Origin: Rhodococcus sp. 06-235-1A
GTDB taxonomy: Bacteria > Actinomycetota > Actinomycetes > Mycobacteriales > Mycobacteriaceae
Length of the DNA stretch: 64,000 nucleotides
Assembly (NCBI RefSeq): GCF_002258785.1
Contig: NZ_NOYI01000008.1
Coordinates: forward strand, 248,001 to 312,000
Direction: 5' to 3'
Below are positions 38,201 through 43,836 of the stretch, piece after piece. Position numbers and translations under genes: made by a program. The first letter of the stretch is position 1. Each line of letters opens with the position of its first letter. The notes beneath the pieces were generated by a model, which did no database searches, was not told the origin of the DNA, and worked only from the letters and a program-made list of their open reading frames with translations.

Positions 38201-39774
38201 CTCGGCAGGGCGACACCGACGACGGAACCGGGGGTCACCCCTGCTGCGATCAGAGTCCGGGCCAACTCGTCCGATCGTTCGACCAGTGCGGCATAGGTGG
38301 TGCTGCGCGGTCCGGACGGAGAACCGATGTCGATCGCCGGGTCGAGGGGATGCGTCCGGGCATGCTCGGCGATGAGCGCCAGCGGATGATCGATGTCCGA
38401 CCTCGACGCCGTGCCGGCACCCTCGGCTCGGCCGACCGCGAACTCCGCGAGTCGGTGACGCTCGGCGGCGGGGAGGATGTCCAGAGCCGAAACCGGGTCC
38501 GAGAGCTCGGTGGAGATCAGACTGCGCACCACCGTGTGGTAGCGCGCCGCGATCGCCTGCGCCTCGGAGCGGTCGTACCCGGCCGAGTCGAAGTCGAGGA
38601 CGATCTCGACCCCGCCGTTGCGGCAGTCGAGCACGAGGGCCATGTCCTCGAACGGTCCACCGGCGAGGTTACGCACCTCTGCGCGCTGCGTCCCGAATCG
38701 TAGATCGCTCTCTCCCAGAACGAGATTGACCTGCACGCCGGTAACCGACGTTTCGGTGCCCGCACGCCGGCGCAGGTCCTCGTACCGGTAGCGCTGGCGC
38801 TTGGCGGACGTACGCAGGCCTGCATTCACATCACCGAGCGCGAGAGCGATCGACTCGCCGGTATCGAGTCCGACCGGCAGGGGGACGATGTTGGACACCA
38901 TCCCGGGAGTACTGCGCATCGACATCGAGCGATTGGAGGTGAGGAGAGCGAGTACGGTCTCGTTCTCACCGGTCGTGCGGGTCGACAGCACCGCCAGCGC
39001 AGTGACCAGAACGGTGGGCCAGGACACCGAGGCCTCGCGTGCGGTGCGGTGCACCCCGCTCAGCACTGCCTCGTCGAGCATCGAACGCAACCGGATTCGA
39101 CCTGCCGCCACCCGATGCGTCGGCGTACCGATCGCCACCGGTCCGCCGTGGCCGGCCAATCGCTCGGTCCAGTACCTGCCGTCCTCGGCGGCCGCATCGC
39201 TGTCGCACCGCGCCGCCTCGAGTTCGACGAGGTCCTCGATCGGACCGAAACTCGACGGGGAGATCGCCGAGCCCGACGCCAGGTCCCGGTAGATCGCAGC
39301 GACGCGATCCTGCACCAGGGTGACGCCCACTCCGTCGAGGATGCTGTGGTGATAGCGCTGGTACCAGAGGGTTCTGTTCTCGCCGAGGGTCACGATGGCC
39401 GAGAACACCAGGGGCGTCCGTCCGGGTTGCATCGGGACGGCCATGTCGGCCTCGATCCACTGCCGCGCCCTCGTATCGGAATCCGTGGTGTCGGAATCGG
39501 CCATATCGATCACGGGTACCGCGATTTCCGGGGCCGTCTCACGGTGCAGGACGTCCGCCTCGGCGACTGCAGTCACGATGGCTCGAGAGAGAAGGTCGAC
39601 ATCGATGGGCCCAGGGATGTCCACGACCTCCGCCAGAGCGAAGACTGGATTGTCTGGATCGAGCTGCTGGGCGTACACGATGCCGGACTGTGCCCTGGTC
39701 ATCACGGAGGTCGGCTGCGTTGCATCCGAGGCATCTTCGGCATCGGCGGTGACGGTTGCGGGCGATGCGTTCAT
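30715..39774 (-). CDS. non-ribosomal peptide synthetase, modules 1-2
   Basis: The 3019-residue protein opens the assembly line. Order and landmarks: C1 HHSILDG about 145, A1 625, T1 LGGDS 1013, E1 HHLAVDG 1183; C2 HHTILDG 1650, A2 2114, T2 LGGDS 2506, E2 HHLVVDG 2676, then a short acidic tail. A condensation domain before the first A domain indicates that residue 1 is N-acylated, as in lipopeptides and catecholate siderophores. No loading A or T domain precedes C1, so the acyl group must come from a separate carrier, most simply the ACP of this operon. The protein ends in an E domain and hands its D-configured dipeptide to C3 of the next protein. It is the first gene of the minus-strand operon. 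Confidence 0.96.
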   Translation of the reverse strand: MNASPATVTADAEDASDATQPTSVMTRAQSGIVYAQQLDPDNPVFALAEVVDIPGPIDVDLLSRAIVTAVAEADVLHRETAPEIAVPVIDMADSDTTDSDTRARQWIEADMAVPMQPGRTPLVFSAIVTLGENRTLWYQRYHHSILDGVGVTLVQDRVAAIYRDLASGSAISPSSFGPIEDLVELEAARCDSDAAAEDGRYWTERLAGHGGPVAIGTPTHRVAAGRIRLRSMLDEAVLSGVHRTAREASVSWPTVLVTALAVLSTRTTGENETVLALLTSNRSMSMRSTPGMVSNIVPLPVGLDTGESIALALGDVNAGLRTSAKRQRYRYEDLRRRAGTETSVTGVQVNLVLGESDLRFGTQRAEVRNLAGGPFEDMALVLDCRNGGVEIVLDFDSAGYDRSEAQAIAARYHTVVRSLISTELSDPVSALDILPAAERHRLAEFAVGRAEGAGTASRSDIDHPLALIAEHARTHPLDPAIDIGSPSGPRSTTYAALVERSDELARTLIAAGVTPGSVVGVALPRSDEMIVGVLAAWKAGAGYVPIDPAHPAERIAHILRDAQPPVVLTHSSTDAVVRASVQAAAQHSDAVTRTLRVDDPSSVGTGPVLVERPKDSDTAYVIYTSGSTGVPKGVVISHGSLRNLVGWAVDTFGSQGLSRVYCATSLCFDVSVFEIFPALAVGGTVTMGENLIELAQNGFRGSLVSGVPSAMVAVLGGDAVIEVDTVVLAGEALTDHVAERISRAVPGARIANIYGPTESTVYATAWFSDEAEYRSADAMHSADPPIGRPLSGVRAHILDRALRPVPIGTMGDLYLSGAGLADRYHRRPALTASRFVALPASTGVDVVAGERMYHTGDLAVWSESGDVRYLGRADNQVKIRGYRIETGDIATVVRAHPSVSDAVVTARTDGPGGAPRLVAYVLATESETLVDEVLDRCRSALPEYMVPSAVVPLGAFPTNVNGKLDIAALPAPVYISTTDVRSAPGTEAEEAICAAIGEVLGREVGVDDDFFGLGGDSILAISAIDKISKYGRAVTFRHFFDLRTPRRLAAASTIAGSVVDDNRTGTVPTVPMMQWWAERHGTISTFNQSVSVSLPADVTNDDLRAALRILVDNHDTLRMRVTVSAAPVAEIDPVGAGPQFELLITADTDEECAAARFLLSPPTGRMIVGVRRSPTELILIVHHLAVDGVSWHVLLDDLRSAYESISAATTPIVRPAPTSYSTWATDLTRQPLPGTAEIEKWQSIASAPSPSIVSDAFDPRVDTAARTRVDSVDLPVDLSRALLVETATATHSSTGDLLLSALVFALGQDIVLDLEGHGRGGDLDLSRTVGWFTTVHPIALAPADSVIATTSAVKTALAAIPHDGRGFGLLRYLDPVAAPILASAPASQIGFNYLGRLMQGGDWSVDALAPVPATEADVSAVHPVEITAYASSTGVLTLHVSSCSRIVDPAWITDVLNRWQQACSELVRAAALDPRLALAPSDFDVVELDTEELETVLNSALVERGLTDVLPATPLQQGIIFHSIADSADVYTAQFVFELDARVDDERMRRAVSTVLADNPGLRTGFLWSGLRTPVAVVPTVVDASFDSVTVPNGPETAGPANVAGTGVVERLLVAERDRPFRLDTPPLVRFLLIHSATGRTTLALTCHHTILDGWSVPLLVEQLFGAYGTDPSERGCRTHPSPREFLQWRARQDLDAAAAYWAERLRGAEPLCVADLARPGATSDPVTTEQVAFVLPAHQVQGLTDAAARAKVTVSTVAEVATALALGYSCNREDVVFGKTVSGRSIDLPRVDEIVGCLIDTVPVRIALDPADSVSQLLSIAHREHLAGQSAHFLGLGEIQRAAGLGQLFDVLMVFENYPNDLSSSASVLPIESMTAVDATHYPVTIVVDPRDGLAIRADYRPAAVDASFVRGLVDRIALVLSTISDDGGEVDCGEIDLLTPAERHRIVTAWNDTDHEVTVSTLTELVRIGSDRAIAVDPSWQAVVSEDTGYSYAEFAERVARTATELDGLGVRGRIVAVMVPRSPDMVVVLHAIVAAGAAYLPIDPELPQERRDFVLSDAEPAVVIGAVEKGFTAGEFVYLDLGELLARAAVCTPRELPESSSSDTAYVIYTSGSTGRPKGVRVSHGAIVNRLTWMQHEYDLSPKDRVLQKTPTSFDVSVWELFWPLAVGATIVVAEPGGHTDPYYLAGLIERTGITTLHFVPSMLTAFLAATDPVQSASVLRVFCSGEALPAESVARYFDFFEGATPPALHNLYGPTEAAVDVTYWECTRADVTRGVVPIGRPVWNTRLAILDSRLRPVPAGAAGVLYLAGDQLADGYVERSGLTATRFVADPFGPPGARMYDTGDLCRWGRDGAVEYLGRIDNQIKLRGLRIELGEIENVLTGHRSVRAAAVLARTVGSATQLVGYLAPEDDVAVADLDTAAVAEFAAKTLPEYMVPPIFVVLQSLPSSPNGKLDRRALPQPVAPQSAHEEAVGDLEQLVVDLFARVLGRTDVGATDNFFALGGDSISSISLVGRAATAGFRLSPADVFTGRTPRGIATLATPLAEMDIETGPATGPVPVTPIVAAFTELGALRGLHQSIRIRVPADATPQLLSRAVQSVVERHAVLRMRQRPDGGVEILPRGSADLVEVSVCEPGRSLDPRSDGDELDPETGRMLLARWDATRSELTLIAHHLVVDGLSWEPLTADLEQAYRLVGDCSTTAAELEQFCATEDGTTYRHWARSITDDPGSRRVELDHWRSVLALDGSPDSYAIAGPMGTVAQARSLTLEFPEDVSAASTSEIPEMFRCTAQDVLLAGLAAALQEWSGSDSIPIDLEGHGRSMPRTDLSRTVGWFTTLYPVRLRTPMRPWSELLRSEDHLAASIKAVKEQVRATPDNGIGFGALRYLDPVGEQELSRYPLPAVCFNYLGRTGSDSLDILWKPTVIAGGAHPDAGLRHTVEINGAVTAGHLRLEMIWDATVLDRHDVDEIARLWQEAVTAMATLCTDASVGVATPSDLSISGLTQADIDDIEDDLVFE
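35270..39774 (-). other. NRPS module 1 (C-A-T-E), unidentified D-residue, N-acylation site
   Basis: The pocket residues, read at the GrsA-equivalent positions, are D V F S V A I V Y plus the A10 lysine. I do not recognise this code with confidence. The T domain has LGGDS and is followed by a complete E domain, so the residue should end as D. Boundaries are approximate. Confidence 0.75.
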
Positions 39775-39966
39775 CTCGAGTGATCAGTCCCCCCGGCCAC
39801 GGGTCGGTGAAAGGTCGTGTGGCCTCGAGAGCCATGTTTGCGACGAGCGGGGTACCGGTGCAATGCGGTTGCAGCAACCGGTAATTGGCAACACGCGTCG
39901 CGGTCAGTCCGTGCAAAGCCCTGGCGAGTGGCCCCGCAGCGACGCTTCACTGTTCGTGTGACACCA
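39775..39966. promoter_or_regulatory. divergent promoter region with a 15-bp palindrome
   Basis: This 192-bp gap separates the NRPS operon (leftward) from the exporter/Dap operon (rightward), so it must hold both promoters. At 39866-39880 lies a perfect palindrome, cggttgc-a-gcaaccg, a plausible operator. A related ttggcaac follows at 39885. I could not fix -10/-35 boxes with confidence. Confidence 0.55.
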
Positions 39967-40932
39967 ATGATCGAGGCCGTAGGTCTCTGCAAACGATTCC
40001 CCGGATCCGCAGGCGTGATGGCGCTGGATTCGCTGAGCATCAGCGCCCGTGAGGGCACAGTGCTCGGCGTCCTCGGTCCCAACGGTGCCGGAAAAACTAC
40101 TACTGCTCGTATCCTCACAACGCTGCTCGACGCCGACTCCGGGTCCGCCTCGGTTGCCGGATTCGATGTGCGGACGCAGGCCCACGAAGTGCGACGCGCC
40201 ATAGGCGTCGCCGGCCAGTCCGCGAGCATCGACAACCGGCTCACCGGGCGGGAGAATCTCACCCTCGTCGGGGTACTCCGCGGGCTCGGCCGCAAGGGGG
40301 CCAAAGCGAGGGCAATGGAGATCCTCGACACGTTCGGTCTTGCCGATCGCGCGAACGACGTGGCCAAGCACTACTCCGGCGGCATGCGGCGGCGGCTCGA
40401 TCTGGCGGCCGCGCTCGTCGGACATCCACGGGTGCTGTTTCTGGACGAGCCCACCACCGGCCTCGACCCCACCAGCCGCGCCATGCTGTGGGAGTCGGTC
40501 GAACGCGAGGTCGCCAACGGCGTGACCGTACTGCTCACTACCCAGTACCTGGAAGAGGCCGATCACCTGGCCGACAACATCGCCGTCATCTCGGCGGGCA
40601 CGGTGGTGGCCGAGGGCTCGCCCGCAGAACTCAAACGACAGGTCGGCGGGGAGGTACTCCGAGTCGTCCCCAAGGACCCGAACCGCACCGCTGACATGGC
40701 CGCCATCATGGCAACCGTGTGCGGCCGAGAACCGACGAACGGAAAGCAGGGTCTCACAGTGCCTCTCACTTCCTCCATCGCGCAGGTCGCGCACGTTGCC
40801 GATCGGATGGTCGCCGACGACATCGAGGCCGCCGAGTTCGGCATCGACCGGCCCTCGCTCGACGATGTCTTCCATCAGCTCACCGCCGACCCGGAGTCGA
40901 AGGGTGCCCGAGAGCCGGTGGCAGCGCGATGA
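39967..40932 (+). CDS. ABC exporter ATP-binding protein (DrrA type)
   Basis: From ATG 39967 the protein has 321 residues: Walker A GPNGAGKTT, signature YSGGMRRRL, Walker B VLFLDEPTTGLDP and a C-terminal extension of about 90 residues typical of the daunorubicin-resistance (DrrA) family. It drives the membrane partner encoded next, whose ATG overlaps its stop. Such pairs export natural products and give self-resistance; the location opposite the NRPS operon supports that role here. A GTG 9 nt upstream is a possible alternative start. Confidence 0.92.
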   Translation: MIEAVGLCKRFPGSAGVMALDSLSISAREGTVLGVLGPNGAGKTTTARILTTLLDADSGSASVAGFDVRTQAHEVRRAIGVAGQSASIDNRLTGRENLTLVGVLRGLGRKGAKARAMEILDTFGLADRANDVAKHYSGGMRRRLDLAAALVGHPRVLFLDEPTTGLDPTSRAMLWESVEREVANGVTVLLTTQYLEEADHLADNIAVISAGTVVAEGSPAELKRQVGGEVLRVVPKDPNRTADMAAIMATVCGREPTNGKQGLTVPLTSSIAQVAHVADRMVADDIEAAEFGIDRPSLDDVFHQLTADPESKGAREPVAAR

Positions 40933-41714
40933 CCACCATGGTGAGCGACACCGGAGCTCTGGTCGGAAGGCAGATGCTGCATCTGGTTCGAGTTCCCGAG
41001 AAACTGCTGGCCATCGCCATCATGCCGGTGTCCTATCTCGTCATTTTCGGATATCTCTTCGGAGCGGCGATGTCGGTACCCGGCGGCAACTATCGCGAAT
41101 ATCTCATGGCCGGAATCCTGGCGCAGACCATGCTCTCCGGAATCACCTCCACCGGACTCGGGGTCGCCGACGATCTCAACGGTGGCCTCATCGACCGACT
41201 CCGCGCACTCCCCATCACCCAGACGTCGGTGCTGCTCTCGCGCACCGTGGCCAATGTGATGACCTCCGCGGTGTCGGTCGCCGTCATGGCTGCCGTCGGG
41301 CTGTTGATCGGCTGGAAGATCAACACCGACTTCTGGCATGCTGCAGCCGGTTTCGGCGTCCTACTGCTGTTCGGATTCGCCATGTCCTGGTTGGGAGTGG
41401 TGATCGGATTGATGCTCCGCACCGCGGAGGCAATCACCTCCGTAGCCTTCGTGATCGTGCTGCCGGTGACGTTCCTGTCCAACGCGTTCATTCCGCTCGA
41501 GGGGTTACCCGGATGGTTGCGCGTGGTCTGCAGTCTCAATCCGATGAGCTGGGTGGTTCAGGCGACCCGCGAGTTGTTCGGAAACCCCAGCGGCGCAGGC
41601 GCATCCGCCGTGGCCCCGACGCATCCCGTGGCGTGGGCGGTAGGACTCTCCGCGGCATTGACGGTGGTGTTCGCCGCACTGGCCGTGGCTGCGTACCGTC
41701 GGGAATCGAAGTGA
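40929..41714 (+). CDS. ABC-2 type exporter membrane protein (DrrB type)
   Basis: The 261-residue protein has about six hydrophobic helices (roughly 25-48, 58-80, 107-130, 140-165, 170-190, 230-252) and the ABC-2 family motif LPVTFLSNAFIPLEGLPGWLR before the last helices. It forms the membrane channel for the preceding ATPase. Start and stop both overlap neighbours, so the exporter and the Dap genes form one transcript. Confidence 0.92.
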   Translation: MTTMVSDTGALVGRQMLHLVRVPEKLLAIAIMPVSYLVIFGYLFGAAMSVPGGNYREYLMAGILAQTMLSGITSTGLGVADDLNGGLIDRLRALPITQTSVLLSRTVANVMTSAVSVAVMAAVGLLIGWKINTDFWHAAAGFGVLLLFGFAMSWLGVVIGLMLRTAEAITSVAFVIVLPVTFLSNAFIPLEGLPGWLRVVCSLNPMSWVVQATRELFGNPSGAGASAVAPTHPVAWAVGLSAALTVVFAALAVAAYRRESK

Positions 41715-42760
41715 ACGCCGCCCGCGGACACGGAGGTGCCACCAGCACCCAGACCGGACCGCGGACCGTAAACCTCGGGACCCGAACCTCGCTCGGGGAC
41801 ACGATCAACGAGCTACGGCCCGCCTACAGCGGATCCTCGGTGGTCAAACTGGCCCACGACAGCGTCGACCTGTTCGCCAAACTCGAATTCACCAATCCCA
41901 CCGGCAGTTCCAAGGATCGTTCGGCGTTCTGGATGATGCGTCGTGCGATCGCCCGCGGCGAGATATCCCCGGGCCGGCCGATCATCGAGTCGTCCTCGGG
42001 CAACTTCGCAGTGGCTCTCGCATCACTCTGCCGCGCACTGGGATTGGAATTCATTCCGGTCATCGATGCCAACACGAACACCAGCACCGAGAACTTTCTC
42101 CGAGGTGCCTGCGACAGAGTGGAGAAGATCAGCGAACCCGACGCAGGCGGCGGCTTTCTTCAGAATCGGTTGCGTCGCCTCGATCACCTGCTGGCCGATC
42201 TCGCCGGATTCTGGCCCAACCAATACGCCAATCACGATGCGCTGGACGCGCATTACACCCTCACCGCAGGCGAGATCGTCGACCGATTCGACACGTTGGA
42301 CTACGTGTTCGTCGGTGTCGGCACCGGCGGCACCATCTCGGGGGTGTCGAACCGTCTCAAGGAGGACTTCCCCGGAGTCACCGTCGTTGCGGTCGATTCG
42401 GTGGGCTCGGTCATCTTCGGCGGCCAGCCTCGCCGACGTCACATCCCCGGTCTCGGCTCGTCCATAGTGCCGGATCTGGTGCGGCAAGCGATCATCGACG
42501 ACGTGGTGATGGTTGAGGAGGCCGACGCCGTTCTGGCCTGTCACGAACTCGTCCGCAGGCACGGGGTCTTCGGTGGCGGATCGACCGGAACGGTGTATCA
42601 CGCTGTGAACCAGTACTTTCGGCATCATCGGCCGATGCGTCGCCCCCGTGTGTTGTTCCTGTGCGCCGATCGCGGCACCGCGTACACCGATACCGTGTAC
42701 GACTCCGGCTGGGTGCGCGATCATTTCGACCGACCTACATCGAACCAGGAGTTCTCGTGA
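41711..42760 (+). CDS. sbnA: 2,3-diaminopropionate biosynthesis enzyme SbnA-like (PLP)
   Basis: The 349-residue protein belongs to the cysteine-synthase fold. TNPTGSSKDRSAF holds the PLP lysine (Lys68), SSSGNFAVALA is the phosphate/substrate loop, and GVGTGGTISGVS the cofactor phosphate site. In staphyloferrin B synthesis SbnA joins O-phosphoserine and glutamate into N-(1-amino-1-carboxy-2-ethyl)-glutamate, the substrate of SbnB. The SbnB-like gene follows with a 4-nt overlap, which makes the SbnA assignment much stronger than plain cysteine synthase. GTG 41711 overlaps the permease stop; the longer frame upstream lies entirely inside the permease gene. Confidence 0.9.
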   Translation: MNAARGHGGATSTQTGPRTVNLGTRTSLGDTINELRPAYSGSSVVKLAHDSVDLFAKLEFTNPTGSSKDRSAFWMMRRAIARGEISPGRPIIESSSGNFAVALASLCRALGLEFIPVIDANTNTSTENFLRGACDRVEKISEPDAGGGFLQNRLRRLDHLLADLAGFWPNQYANHDALDAHYTLTAGEIVDRFDTLDYVFVGVGTGGTISGVSNRLKEDFPGVTVVAVDSVGSVIFGGQPRRRHIPGLGSSIVPDLVRQAIIDDVVMVEEADAVLACHELVRRHGVFGGGSTGTVYHAVNQYFRHHRPMRRPRVLFLCADRGTAYTDTVYDSGWVRDHFDRPTSNQEFS

Positions 42761-43800
42761 CCCATACGTTCTCCGTGCCCTCTGTGCACACTGCTCCGTC
42801 GATCCACACTGCGCCGTCGATGAGTGTGATCACCAAAGCCGAGGTGGACCGCGTCGTCTCCGAGGACCGTCCCGGTGTTCTCGATACCATCGCCGCCACG
42901 TATCGCGCCGTGGCAGCGGGCGATGTGGTGGTGCCGCACTCTTCCTTCCTTCGGTTTCCCGATCGGCCGAGCGACCGCATCATCGCCCTCCCCGCTTTCC
43001 TCGGATCCAGCTCACCTGCTGCGGGAATCAAGTGGATCTCGTCGTGGCCGGGCAATACCGCCGATGGTCGACCACGAGCATCGGCAGTGCTGATACTCAA
43101 CGACATGCAGACCGGATTCCCCTACGCGATGCTCGAGTCGTCGACGATCTCCGCCAACCGAACGGCAGCCGGGGCGGTTCTGGCCGCCGAACGGGTGGTG
43201 GGTGAACGACGGGCCGCGAAGGTCGCGATCATCGGTGCCGGCCTCATCTCGCGCACCTGCTGGTCGATCCTGACGGACCTCGGTTGGTCGATCGACGAGT
43301 TGTCCGTGTTCGATACCGATCTCGGTTCTGCGCGTCGGTTTCGGTCCGAAATCGACGATCCCGATCTGATCGTCACTGTCGCCGATTCCGCGGTAGATGC
43401 CTGCCGCGACGCCGATCTCGTCATCATTGCAACCGTGGCGGCGCAGCCTCACCTGCATGATCCGGCACTGCTCGACTCCAACCCGGTCGTGTTGCATCTG
43501 TCCCTCCGCGACCTGGCACCGGAACTGATCGCGGCGAGCGTGAACATCACCGACGACGTCGATCACGCCATTCGCGAACGCACGTCCTTGCACCTGGCCG
43601 AACTCGCATACGGTCACCGCGATTTCGTACGCGGCACCCTCGGTGAACTACTGGACGACCCGGTCACCTTCGACCGGTCCGCACCGATCGTGTTCTCGCC
43701 GTTCGGGCTCGGGGTCCTCGACATCGCGCTCGGCAGGTGGGTGCACGACCGGGTGACAGCGAACGGCGGCGGTCACACGGTCTCCGACTTCTTCGGGTGA
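42757..43800 (+). CDS. sbnB: 2,3-diaminopropionate biosynthesis enzyme SbnB-like (ornithine cyclodeaminase family)
   Basis: The 347-residue protein belongs to the ornithine cyclodeaminase/mu-crystallin family: SAVLILNDMQTGFPYAMLES, TAAGAVLAAE, and the NAD motif VAIIGAGLISRTC. SbnB oxidatively splits the SbnA product to Dap and 2-oxoglutarate using NAD. The C-terminal FSPFGLGVLDIALGRWV is typical of SbnB. The first 22 residues are extra and contain a small repeat (PSVHTA, PSIHTA). GTG 42757 overlaps the sbnA stop. Dap made here is expected to feed NRPS module 5. Confidence 0.9.
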   Translation: MTHTFSVPSVHTAPSIHTAPSMSVITKAEVDRVVSEDRPGVLDTIAATYRAVAAGDVVVPHSSFLRFPDRPSDRIIALPAFLGSSSPAAGIKWISSWPGNTADGRPRASAVLILNDMQTGFPYAMLESSTISANRTAAGAVLAAERVVGERRAAKVAIIGAGLISRTCWSILTDLGWSIDELSVFDTDLGSARRFRSEIDDPDLIVTVADSAVDACRDADLVIIATVAAQPHLHDPALLDSNPVVLHLSLRDLAPELIAASVNITDDVDHAIRERTSLHLAELAYGHRDFVRGTLGELLDDPVTFDRSAPIVFSPFGLGVLDIALGRWVHDRVTANGGGHTVSDFFG

Positions 43801-43836
43801 CCCCTTCTGTCGCGTGGGCGACGTCCGTCCTGGGCG

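Noticed and set aside
15725..39774. Catecholate or hydroxamate siderophore cluster
   Set aside because: No dihydroxybenzoate genes, ornithine hydroxylase, ferric-siderophore importer or iron-box-like site was seen, although SbnA/SbnB and an EntF-like Ser code occur in siderophore pathways.
41711..42760. Plain cysteine synthase instead of SbnA
   Set aside because: Coupling to an SbnB-like gene and an NRPS with an acidic pocket makes Dap synthesis the better explanation.
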